Assembly (NCBI GenBank): GCA_022822365.1
Contig: JAJEBV010000036.1
Span: forward strand, 1-41,042
From: Thermoanaerobaculia bacterium
Lineage (GTDB): Bacteria > Acidobacteriota > Thermoanaerobaculia > Multivoradales > Multivoraceae
Direction of reading: 5' to 3'
DNA length: 41,042 nucleotides
The translations under genes and the position numbers were made by a program. Positions within the stretch are counted from its first letter, which is position 1. Each line of letters starts with the position of its first letter. The notes under the pieces were generated by a model, which worked only from the letters and a program-made list of their open reading frames with translations, was not told the DNA's origin and made no database searches. Shown here piece by piece: positions 7,343-14,772 of this stretch.

Positions 7343-9427
7343 GTGAACCAACGCATCCTGACGCTACTCGCACTTTTCCTCCTGCCACTCGCCGTGGCGG
7401 CCCAGACCGAACTGCCGGTCCGCGTCGAGCCGTTCCTGCAGCAGGTCGCCGAGTACGAAGCGCCCGTCGACGCCGGCGCCTCGCCCCCGGCTACACCCGC
7501 TCCCGGGCCCAACGCCGACGCCCCGGGCGACGTCCGCGAAGTCATCACGGATGCCGCGATCCGGATTGCCGCCGCCTCGTCCGCCGGCCTCTACCTCAAG
7601 GACGGTTCCGACACGGTCTGGCGCCGCCTGTTGCCGCGCGACGGCGACCGGAGCTGGGCGCCGGTCGACGTCCGCGCCGTGGAGTTCGACTACGACGGCC
7701 GGCTGTGGTTCGCGTCGCCCCAGGGTCTGGGCTCTCTCGACGAGATGACAGGCGCCTGGCGGCTCTACGACCGCCATGACGGCCTGCCCTGGAACGACTT
7801 CACGAGTCTCGCCGCGGCCCCCGACGGCACGATCTGGGCGGGCACGACCCGTGGGCTGGTCCATCTGATCCCCGGCGCTTCCCCGGACGACCCGCCACGC
7901 TGGCAGTATCGCCAGGGACGACGCTGGCTGCCCCACGACCATGTGCTGGAAGTCCAGGTCGACCGGGACGGCACGGTGAGGGTCGAGACCCCGGCCGGGT
8001 CTGGCGCGATCCACATGCGCCCGATGACCCTGCGGCGGAAGGCGGAGCGTTTCCACGAGGCGATCGACCGCTTCCACCGGCGTACGCCCTACGGCTACGT
8101 CCTTGGCGTCGCACTGGAGCAGCCGGGCGACACGTCGGCGTTCCGCCAGTCCGACAGCGACAACGACGGCCTCTGGACCTCGATGTACGGCGCGGCCGAG
8201 TGCTTCCGCTGGGCGGTCACCGGCGAGCCGGAAGCACGCGAGAATGCCCGCAAGGCCTTCGAGGCGCTGCGCTTCCTGCAACTCGTGACCCAGGGCGGCA
8301 CCCCTCCGGCCGAGCCCGGCTTCGTCGCCCGCACGATCCTGCCAACGGACGGTCCGGACCCGAACGCCGGCCGCGTCGAGAGCGACCGCCGCTTCCGCGA
8401 GGAGCGGGACGGACTGTGGAAGGTCATCGACCCGCGCTGGCCGACCAGCGCCGACGGCCAGTGGTACTGGAAGAGCGACACGAGCTCCGACGAACTCGAC
8501 GGCCACTTCTTCTTCTACGGCCTGTACCACGACCTGGTCGCGGACAGCGACGCCGAACGCACCGAGGTCCGTGAGACGGTGCTCGCGATCGTCGACCACC
8601 TGATCGACCACGGCGGCTCCCTGGTCGACCACGACGGCCAGCGCACCCGCTGGGCGGTCTTCGGCCCCGACCAACTGAACGACGACCAGGACTGGTGGGA
8701 GGAGCGGGGGCTCAACTCGCTCTCCTACCTGACCTACCTGCGGATCGCGGAGCACATGGCGAACGAGGCCGATCGCAAGGCTCGCTACAGGGACAAGGCT
8801 CGCTCCCTGATCGAGGACCACGCCTACCTGGCCAACCTGCGCAACCCCAAGGTCCAGAGCGGTCCGGGGACCGGCAACCAGTCGGACGACGAAATGGCGT
8901 TCATGAACTACTACCACCTCCTGAAGTACGAGCGGGACGAGGCGGTGAGGAGCGTTGCCGCCCACTCGCTGCGCCAGTACTGGAAGGTCCTCGAGCCGGA
9001 GCGGAACCCGCTGTTCGACTTCATCCACGCCGCCGCGATCGACGGCGGCAGCTACCGCGACGCCTTCGACGACGAGACCTACAGCCGTACCGACTTCCCG
9101 CTCGACGACGCGGTGGAGAGTCTGGTCCTCTATCCCCTCGACCGCTTCGACTGGGCGCTGTCGAACAGTCACCGACTCGACGTCATCCTGTTGCGCGCCC
9201 AGGAAGAGCGCCGCGGCGTTCGCGGCCACCTGCTGGACGGCCGGGTGCTGCCGATCGACGAGCGCTTCGTCAATCACTGGAACCACGACCCGTGGCGGCT
9301 CGACCACGGCGGCCAGGGCCGCTACCTCGCCGACGGCGCGAGCTTCCTCCTGCCGTATTACTTCGGCCTCTACCACGGGCTGATCGAGGAAACGCCGGGC
9401 GACCCGGCAGCGGAGCCGCCACGTTGA
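7343..9427 (+). CDS. Secreted propeller plus alpha/alpha-toroid-like protein
   Basis: A 694-residue exported protein with a clear signal peptide (LTLLALFLLPLAVAAQ, residues 5-20). Residues of about 60-220 carry two-component-regulator-propeller style repeats: FDYDGRLWFASPQGLGSL, then APDGTIWAGTTRGLVHL. From about residue 230 a long helical, aromatic-rich region begins (SDSDNDGLWTSMYGAAECF, then LSYLTYLRIAEHM and DEMAFMNYYHLLKYER) that resembles the alpha/alpha-barrel of glycoside hydrolases and lyases. No catalytic residues can be assigned confidently. The GTG start follows a TANNNT box and no Shine-Dalgarno. Its stop overlaps a sugar isomerase/epimerase gene, so it probably acts on an extracellular carbohydrate; that role is inferred. 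Confidence 0.8.
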   Translation: MNQRILTLLALFLLPLAVAAQTELPVRVEPFLQQVAEYEAPVDAGASPPATPAPGPNADAPGDVREVITDAAIRIAAASSAGLYLKDGSDTVWRRLLPRDGDRSWAPVDVRAVEFDYDGRLWFASPQGLGSLDEMTGAWRLYDRHDGLPWNDFTSLAAAPDGTIWAGTTRGLVHLIPGASPDDPPRWQYRQGRRWLPHDHVLEVQVDRDGTVRVETPAGSGAIHMRPMTLRRKAERFHEAIDRFHRRTPYGYVLGVALEQPGDTSAFRQSDSDNDGLWTSMYGAAECFRWAVTGEPEARENARKAFEALRFLQLVTQGGTPPAEPGFVARTILPTDGPDPNAGRVESDRRFREERDGLWKVIDPRWPTSADGQWYWKSDTSSDELDGHFFFYGLYHDLVADSDAERTEVRETVLAIVDHLIDHGGSLVDHDGQRTRWAVFGPDQLNDDQDWWEERGLNSLSYLTYLRIAEHMANEADRKARYRDKARSLIEDHAYLANLRNPKVQSGPGTGNQSDDEMAFMNYYHLLKYERDEAVRSVAAHSLRQYWKVLEPERNPLFDFIHAAAIDGGSYRDAFDDETYSRTDFPLDDAVESLVLYPLDRFDWALSNSHRLDVILLRAQEERRGVRGHLLDGRVLPIDERFVNHWNHDPWRLDHGGQGRYLADGASFLLPYYFGLYHGLIEETPGDPAAEPPR

Positions 9428-10302
9428 CGGAGGATGCGGCCGGCACCCCGCGGGTGGCGCTCCAGCTCTACACTCTCCGCCGGCAGGCCGAACAGGACCT
9501 CGAAGCCGCCCTCGACCAGGCGGTGGAGGCCGGCTACCGGGAGCTTGAGTGGTTCGGTGGTCTCCGGGGGCACACGGCCGAGGATCTCCGCAGACTCTTC
9601 TCGGAACGTGGCCTCGGGCTCATGGCCGCCCACGTGCCGCTCGCCGAACTGGAGGCGGATCCGGCCGGTGTGATGGACATGTACCGAGCACTCCACTGCC
9701 AGGTGCTGGTCTGTCCCTGGCTCGACCAGGACCAGCGGGGAGACGGCAGCCGCGCGCACTACCTGGAACTCGGCCGCCGCCTCGACCTGCTGAGCTACCG
9801 GTTCCGCGCCGGCGGTTTCCGCTTCGCGTACCACAACCACGAGTTCGAGTTGCTGCCGTTCGACGACGGCGAACCGGAGAGGCTCGGTCGCGACGGCCTG
9901 CATGCGCTCGCCTCCCGCCGCTCCCACGACGGCTGGGGGCTGGAGCTGGACATCTACTGGGTCGCCTTCGCCGGCTCGGACCCTGTGGCCCTGATCAGGG
10001 AACTCGGCGACCGGGTACAACTCCTCCACCTGAAGGACGGACTGCTCCCCGGGCCACCTGAGGAACGGACGGCCGAGCAGGCAACCTCGGAGCGCTGGTT
10101 CCGGCCGCTGGGCCAGGGCGACGTCGATGTCGCCGGTTGCGTCGAAGCGGCGCTCGAAGCCGGAGTGCCCCTGTTCGCCGTCGAGCAGGACGAGACCGCG
10201 GAAGCCGAGGGATCTCCGGCGGAGGACGCCGCGGCAAGCCTCCGCTTCCTCGAAACCGCGACCGCGCTCGGCGCGGCCCCGGGGAAGGCCACGCTCCCAT
10301 GA
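9424..10302 (+). CDS. Sugar phosphate isomerase/epimerase (AP-endonuclease-2 fold)
   Basis: A TIM-barrel protein of the xylose-isomerase-like superfamily, 292 residues. Recognisable strands and metal-ligand regions are RVALQLYTLR near the N-terminus, YHNHEFELLPFD (about residues 138-149), GLELDIYWVAFAGSDP (about 172-187) and VQLLHLKDG (about 198-206). These are the positions of the divalent-metal Glu/Asp/His ligands in the family. The frame is open far upstream inside the previous gene, but the TTG at 9424 overlaps that gene's stop as TTGA and starts just before the conserved first strand. It probably interconverts a sugar or inositol derivative taken up by the symporter encoded next. Confidence 0.88.
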   Translation: MTEDAAGTPRVALQLYTLRRQAEQDLEAALDQAVEAGYRELEWFGGLRGHTAEDLRRLFSERGLGLMAAHVPLAELEADPAGVMDMYRALHCQVLVCPWLDQDQRGDGSRAHYLELGRRLDLLSYRFRAGGFRFAYHNHEFELLPFDDGEPERLGRDGLHALASRRSHDGWGLELDIYWVAFAGSDPVALIRELGDRVQLLHLKDGLLPGPPEERTAEQATSERWFRPLGQGDVDVAGCVEAALEAGVPLFAVEQDETAEAEGSPAEDAAASLRFLETATALGAAPGKATLP

Positions 10303-11882
10303 CCTGGGGCCTCTCCGGGCTCGACACCGCGATCGTCCTCGTCTACCTGGCGGGGATCCTCGTCATCGGCACGACCTTCAGCCGCTACGTCAAGACCAGC
10401 GGCGACTTCCTGCTCGCCGGACGCGCCCTGCCCTTCTGGGCGATCGGCATGTCGATCGTGGTCAGCGACATCGGCGCCACGGACTTCATCGCCGTCGCCG
10501 GCGGCACGTACCGCTATGGCCTCGCCCAGGCCAACTTCGACTGGCTCGGCTCGATGCCGGCGCTGCTGATCGCCGCCTTCCTCATCGTCCCCTTCTACTG
10601 GCGAAGCGGGGTCTACACCGTGCCCGAGTTCCTCGGACGGCGCTACGGCAGCGGCGTGCGCAGCTTCCTCGCCCTGGCCTGGGGCGTGATCCTGGTGTTG
10701 AACCTCGGGATCATGATCCACGCCACCGCGCTCCTCATGCGCACGGTGCTGGGCTGGGAACCACAGTTCTCCATCTGGATCACCACGGCGATCGTCGGCA
10801 TCTACACGATCAGCGGCGGCCTTGCGGCGGTCGTGATGACCGACGTGCTGCAGCTCATCATCATGTTCGTGGGCGGCGCCGCTCTGGTCGCCCGCGCGCT
10901 CTACGAGGTCGGCGGACTGGCGGCGCTCCGCGACGGCGTGCTCAACCAGGGACCAGCGTACGCCGATCATTTCTCGCTTTACCTGGCGCACGACACGGCG
11001 ACGCCCTTCCCCTGGACCGGGATCGTCCTGGGTCTCGGGATCGTCCTCTCCATCGCGTACTACACGGGCAACCAGACGATCGTGCAGCGGGCGCTCGGCG
11101 CACGCAGCGAGTGGGACGCGAAGGCCGGCGTGCTGCTGGCCGGCTTCCTCAAGCTGTTCATCCCGTTGCTCGTCGCGCTGCCGGGACTGGCCGCGATCCT
11201 GATCGTCCCCGATCTCGCGAACGCCGACGAGGCGGTGCCGAGCCTGATCGCCCAGTTGCTGCCGCCGGGCCTGCGGGGTTTGATGTTCGCGGCCTTCCTG
11301 GCGGCGCTCATGTCGAGCGTCGACTCGAACCTGAACTCGGCGGCGACCCTCTGGAGCCGGGACCTGCTGGGGCGGCTCCGGCGGCGCCTGGGCCGCGCCG
11401 AACTCGGGACCGCCGCGGAACTTCGCTTCGGCCGTATTCTGGCGGCCGTACTGCTGCTCGTCGCCGCGTTCATCGCGCCCGAGATCGAGCAACGTTTCAG
11501 CAACATCTACAACGCGATCCAGACCGTTTTCTCGCTGATCCAGGGGCCGACTCTCGCCGTGCTTCTGCTCGGCATCCTCTGGCGCGGCGCGAACCGCTAC
11601 GGCGGCGCCGCCGGTCTGACCCTGGGCGTCGGTCTCTGTCTGCTGCTCAACAGCCCGGCGATGGACGGCCTGTTCCCGTCCGAGGAGCCGTTCCTCTTCG
11701 TCGCCTGGTGGTCCTTCGTGTTCACCCTCGCCGTGACCTGGATCGTCAGCCGGCTGACGCCGCCCGAACCGCCGGAACGCCTGCGCGGCCTGGTCTGGGG
11801 CGAGGTGAGGAACGACGAGGCGGTCCAGGCGGCGCTGCAGAGCCGGGTCGCTCGGCTCCAGGAAGAGGGCGACGCGCGATGA
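10299..11882 (+). CDS. Sodium:solute symporter (SSS/SGLT family)
   Basis: A 527-residue SSS-family transporter with about 13-14 hydrophobic segments. Characteristic stretches include FLLAGRALPFWAIGMSIV, ATDFIAVAGGTYRYGLAQAN and the sodium-site helix FLAALMSSVDSNLNSAATL (about residues 335-353). The ATG at 10299 overlaps the isomerase stop (ATGA); the longer upstream frame is a read-through. The last about 45 residues form a charged cytosolic tail. It ends in another ATGA overlap with a small membrane protein. Context (secreted carbohydrate-type protein, isomerase) points to a sugar or sugar acid as substrate. It is distinct from the symporter at 3057-4535. Confidence 0.93.
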   Translation: MTWGLSGLDTAIVLVYLAGILVIGTTFSRYVKTSGDFLLAGRALPFWAIGMSIVVSDIGATDFIAVAGGTYRYGLAQANFDWLGSMPALLIAAFLIVPFYWRSGVYTVPEFLGRRYGSGVRSFLALAWGVILVLNLGIMIHATALLMRTVLGWEPQFSIWITTAIVGIYTISGGLAAVVMTDVLQLIIMFVGGAALVARALYEVGGLAALRDGVLNQGPAYADHFSLYLAHDTATPFPWTGIVLGLGIVLSIAYYTGNQTIVQRALGARSEWDAKAGVLLAGFLKLFIPLLVALPGLAAILIVPDLANADEAVPSLIAQLLPPGLRGLMFAAFLAALMSSVDSNLNSAATLWSRDLLGRLRRRLGRAELGTAAELRFGRILAAVLLLVAAFIAPEIEQRFSNIYNAIQTVFSLIQGPTLAVLLLGILWRGANRYGGAAGLTLGVGLCLLLNSPAMDGLFPSEEPFLFVAWWSFVFTLAVTWIVSRLTPPEPPERLRGLVWGEVRNDEAVQAALQSRVARLQEEGDAR

Positions 11883-12118
11883 GAACGATCCTCGAGTTCG
11901 TCCTCGGCCCGATCAACACCGCGATGGGCGCCCTGCCACTGTGGAGCGCACGGATCGCCGTGGCCCTGCTGCTCATCCTGCCGGCGGCCGCCGTCTGGCG
12001 CCTCGGCCGCGACTGGGTTCTCCGCGGCGCGCCCGACCGCGCGAAGTGGCGGGACCTGCGGATCTGGGCAGCGCTGTTCGTCGTCCCCTACCTCGTGATC
12101 TACCTCCTGCTGGCCTAG
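11879..12118 (+). CDS. Small two-helix membrane protein, possible symporter partner
   Basis: A 79-residue protein with two strongly hydrophobic segments (about residues 25-42, IAVALLLILPAAAVWRLG, and 66-79, ALFVVPYLVIYLLLA) separated by a charged loop containing GAPDRAKWRDLRIW. The ATG overlaps the symporter stop as ATGA, so translation is coupled. The frame is open for a long way upstream but that part is a shadow of the symporter gene. Small membrane proteins coupled to SSS transporters are known (the DUF485 protein beside ActP is one case), and I infer a similar accessory role; there is no clear sequence match to a named family. Confidence 0.7.
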   Translation: MRTILEFVLGPINTAMGALPLWSARIAVALLLILPAAAVWRLGRDWVLRGAPDRAKWRDLRIWAALFVVPYLVIYLLLA

Positions 12119-12137
12119 CGCCGCTCCCGAGTACCCC

Positions 12138-12356
12138 ATGACCACCGACCACACCAGCCGCGACCGCTCCACGGCCCGCATCCTCGGGGTGTTCCTGGCC
12201 GTGCTCGCGATACCGGTTCTCATCGGAGGTTTCTCGGCGGCCGAGACGATCGACCTCGCCTTGAGCACCGCCGCCGGCGCCGCCCTGCTGCTGGCGGCCG
12301 CGGTCCTGATGATCTTTGGTAGCCGCGGCCGTCCGAAGCAGGCCGGGAAACGCTGA
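12138..12356 (+). CDS. Small two-helix membrane protein, unknown
   Basis: A 72-residue protein with a polar N-terminus (DHTSRDRST), two hydrophobic helices (about residues 15-33 and 39-60) joined by a short loop, and a basic C-terminus (GSRGRPKQAGKR). It starts 19 bases after the previous small membrane gene. I do not recognise a family. Its position as second tiny membrane protein after an SSS transporter suggests an accessory or assembly role, which is inference only. Confidence 0.6.
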   Translation: MTTDHTSRDRSTARILGVFLAVLAIPVLIGGFSAAETIDLALSTAAGAALLLAAAVLMIFGSRGRPKQAGKR

Positions 12357-12418
12357 ACGGGCCGCCACAGCCCACGCCGGCGATCGCGCCGAAGATCGCC
12401 GAAGACGAGGCGCGCAGG

Positions 12419-12931
12419 TTGCTCTCGGCCGGGCGGCTGCGCCGACTCCGGAGCGGCCGGCGCCTGGCCCTGGAACTCGTCTACCTGCCCCACTGGCTCG
12501 TCGTGTACGAGACACTGGAGGCGGCCGCCGACGCGCACCCGACCGGCAGCGGCGCCGAGCCGGCCGAGCAGCTCGCCATCCTCGTCTGCCGGCTCAGCGG
12601 CCAGGCCGCCCACGTGCGGCTGGACGGTCTCGAAGTCTCACCGGGACCCCCAACCCTTCCGCCGGCGCTCCAACCCGCCGAAGCGGAAGAGCGCGCCGCC
12701 GACTTCGCCGGTCGCGTCCTGCTGATGGCGGCTCGGGGCAAGCGCCGCCGCGAACGCGGCAGGTTGCTTCGCTCCGAACCGTGCGGCTATCCGTACTGGG
12801 TCGAGTACGTGAAGCGCGGCCGCAAGGTCGACTTCCGCGCCCTGGACGCGGTATCCGGCAAGCGGGCCGGCGCCGCCGTCCGGAGCGCCATTGCGCGGGG
12901 GATCGTGCGTGGCGGCGCCGCTGGCGTCTGA
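12419..12931 (+). CDS. Hypothetical protein, last gene of the symporter operon
   Basis: An unrecognised soluble protein of at least 170 residues, rich in Arg, Ala and Leu, with conserved-looking LVYLPHWLVVYETL near the start and EPCGYPYWVEYVKRGRKVDF about 40 residues from the end. The first conventional start in frame is TTG 12419. The frame is open back to a CTG at 12353 that overlaps the preceding stop (CTGA), and that stretch reads as plausible protein (PKIAEDEARRLL), so the true start may be the CTG or the protein may be longer than annotated. It is convergent with the HEPN gene, separated by four bases. Confidence 0.62.
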   Translation: MLSAGRLRRLRSGRRLALELVYLPHWLVVYETLEAAADAHPTGSGAEPAEQLAILVCRLSGQAAHVRLDGLEVSPGPPTLPPALQPAEAEERAADFAGRVLLMAARGKRRRERGRLLRSEPCGYPYWVEYVKRGRKVDFRALDAVSGKRAGAAVRSAIARGIVRGGAAGV

Positions 12932-12935
12932 AGTC

Positions 12936-13739
12936 TCAGCTATCCGACTCGGTCCACAGCCAGTCCGAGGCCGCCTCGACGATCTGCGCCGCAGCCGCCA
13001 TCGCCTCCTCCGCCTTCGGCCGGTCGTAGGCCGCGAACGGCGGCCCTTCCGCGACGCCGTTCGGATACCGGGACGCGATGTAGTGCTCGTCGAGCGACTT
13101 TCCCGCAGCCCGCAGGTCTATCAACTCCGGCACCCGGTCCGCGAAGTGATCGACGATCTCGACGATGGAGTGCCCGCGAACGAGCCGCTCTCCCGAGCCG
13201 TAGACGATCGCCTTGACCGCCTTCTCCGCCGCCTGCTGGGAGATGAAGCAGGCTTGGCTGAAGTACTTCTCCCTCAGAGCCAGCCGCGCGAAGCCGAGAT
13301 CGTACTCGGCCTGATCCAGCCAGCGTTCGGCCTCGGCCCGGGCCTTGTCCGGCGGCGCCAGCCCCGACCAGGCCGCTCCGCCGCGCAGTTCCTCGAGTTC
13401 GCTCTCCAGATCCACCGCCCAGGCCGTGCCCGCATGGACCTGCTTCGCTTCCCTCAGGGCGTTGATCACGAACGGCCTCTCCTGGGCCTTCATCGCTTCG
13501 AGTTCCTCGGGCGTATAGACCAGGAGGTCCACCGCGCCGCCTGCCTTGCGAATCGCCGGGTCGTAGGACTCGCGGCGGTCCGGCCGCGGCGCGTCGCTCG
13601 ACTGCACGACGATCAGGTCGATATCGCTCTCGGCCCGCGCCGTGCCCCGGGCGTGGGAGCCGAACAGCCAGGCGCCGTGGGCGCCCTGCTCCTCCAGGAG
13701 CGGGCGCATCGCGTCGAGAAACGTCTCGAGCCGGCTCAT
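12936..13739 (-). CDS. Fused MNT nucleotidyltransferase-HEPN domain protein
   Basis: One 267-residue chain combines two domains usually encoded as separate toxin-antitoxin genes. The N-terminal minimal nucleotidyltransferase has GSHARGTARAESDID, an exact GS-x10-D-x-D (G27, S28, D39, D41), and a probable third acid at D71. The C-terminal HEPN domain (about residues 138-265) has the R-x4-H RNase motif at R185-H190. The residue two after that His, where HepT has its AMPylated Tyr, is Ile192. In two-gene systems MntA AMPylates and silences the HEPN RNase; self-modification in cis here is inferred. A TAAGCT box six bases upstream of the ATG suggests leaderless expression. Not every HEPN protein is a toxin. 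Confidence 0.86.
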   Translation of the reverse strand: MSRLETFLDAMRPLLEEQGAHGAWLFGSHARGTARAESDIDLIVVQSSDAPRPDRRESYDPAIRKAGGAVDLLVYTPEELEAMKAQERPFVINALREAKQVHAGTAWAVDLESELEELRGGAAWSGLAPPDKARAEAERWLDQAEYDLGFARLALREKYFSQACFISQQAAEKAVKAIVYGSGERLVRGHSIVEIVDHFADRVPELIDLRAAGKSLDEHYIASRYPNGVAEGPPFAAYDRPKAEEAMAAAAQIVEAASDWLWTESDS

Positions 13740-13745
13740 GGGGGG

Positions 13746-13751
13746 AGCTTA
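13746..13751 (-). promoter_or_regulatory. TANNNT -10 box for the MNT-HEPN gene
   Basis: On the minus strand TAAGCT is followed by six C residues and then the ATG at 13739. No Shine-Dalgarno sequence is present, which fits a leaderless transcript. Confidence 0.45.
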
Positions 13752-13784
13752 TCGACGGATGAACGCTGATCCGCCACCCGGCGC

Positions 13785-13790
13785 TAGACT
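13785..13790 (+). promoter_or_regulatory. -10 box for the hotdog/CoA-ligase operon
   Basis: TAGACT lies 25 bases before the ATG at 13816, and a GAAGGAGG Shine-Dalgarno follows it. This gives a conventional leadered transcript of about 18-20 bases, in contrast with the divergent MNT-HEPN promoter in the same 76-base gap. Confidence 0.4.
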
Positions 13791-13815
13791 CCGCGTTTCC
13801 GAAGGAGGAAAACCG

Positions 13816-14772
13816 ATGGCTGACGCTCTGGAGACGCCGACAACGATCCGTGGACCGCTCCGTTCCCCGAAACAGATGCTCGCCGAGCAGGAGTACGGCG
13901 GACACATGTCCATCCACGACGACTCGACGGCCGAGAAGATGGGCTTCCAGGCCGGCGGGCCGATCGAGGGTCCCACCCACTTCAGCCAGTTCGTGCCCCT
14001 GCTCCACGACCTGTGGGGGCAGGAGTGGTTCGAGACCGGCTGCCTGAGCGCCCACTACCGGAACATGGTGGTCGAGGGCGAGCAGGTGCGCGCCCTGGTC
14101 GAGCAACCGGCGGAAGGCCAGACCCAGGTCCGTATCCGCGCCGAGAAGGCGGACGGCACGGAGGTGCTGATCGGCACGGCCTCGATTCGCGGCGACGTCG
14201 AATCGACCGAGATCGCTACCCGGATCGCCCGCCTGAGGGCGCCGGGGCCCCTGGTCGTCCTCCGTGACCTGGAGGTGGGGATGAAGGGCAAGGGACTGGA
14301 AGAGGTCCGGATGGACTTCGACCAGCACATGGGCAAGCTCTATCCCTTCAGCCTGAACCAGAAACTCGAGAAGATCACCGAGCCCTCCCCCTGGTACACG
14401 AAGGACGAGGGCGCTTCCTCGCCCTGGGGCCGCGCGGTCATCCCGCTGGAGATGGTCAGCGTCCTCGCCGGGTACTCGAACCGCAAGGCCGGCTTCCCCA
14501 CCCGCGGACCGGCCCTGGGCCTGTTCGCCGGCCAGCAGATCCGGATGATCGACGGTCCCCTGTTCGTCGGCCAGGACTACCTGCTGGAACGCGAGATCGT
14601 CGCCCTGAGCGAGAGCCGGCGCACCGAGTCGAACTGGGTCAGAACGACCTTCCTGGACGCGGAAACGAAGGAGCCCAAGGCCGAGATGATCCTGAACAAC
14701 GCGACACTCAAGCACTCTTTCGAGGGCTACGAGGAAGAACGGGCGGCGATGGAACGGGCGGCGACGGCATGA
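13816..14772 (+). CDS. Double-hotdog (MaoC/thioesterase-like) protein
   Basis: A 318-residue protein that appears to contain two hotdog-fold halves. The first (about residues 25-140) includes SAHYRNMVVEGEQVRALVE, typical of an acyl-CoA hydratase or thioesterase strand region. The second (about 200-310) includes SVLAGYSNRKAGFP and LLEREIVALSESRRTESNWV. The start at 13816 is supported by a strong GAAGGAGG; the open frame reaching 13642 lacks such support. Its stop overlaps the ATG of the CoA ligase, so the pair very likely act on the same acyl-CoA, as hydratase, thioesterase or acyl-binding protein. I cannot choose between these activities. Confidence 0.75.
   Translation: MADALETPTTIRGPLRSPKQMLAEQEYGGHMSIHDDSTAEKMGFQAGGPIEGPTHFSQFVPLLHDLWGQEWFETGCLSAHYRNMVVEGEQVRALVEQPAEGQTQVRIRAEKADGTEVLIGTASIRGDVESTEIATRIARLRAPGPLVVLRDLEVGMKGKGLEEVRMDFDQHMGKLYPFSLNQKLEKITEPSPWYTKDEGASSPWGRAVIPLEMVSVLAGYSNRKAGFPTRGPALGLFAGQQIRMIDGPLFVGQDYLLEREIVALSESRRTESNWVRTTFLDAETKEPKAEMILNNATLKHSFEGYEEERAAMERAATA

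Noticed and set aside
7364..9376. 670-codon minus-strand frame opposite the propeller/toroid protein
   Set aside because: Shadow composition without signal peptide or motif, while the plus-strand gene has both.
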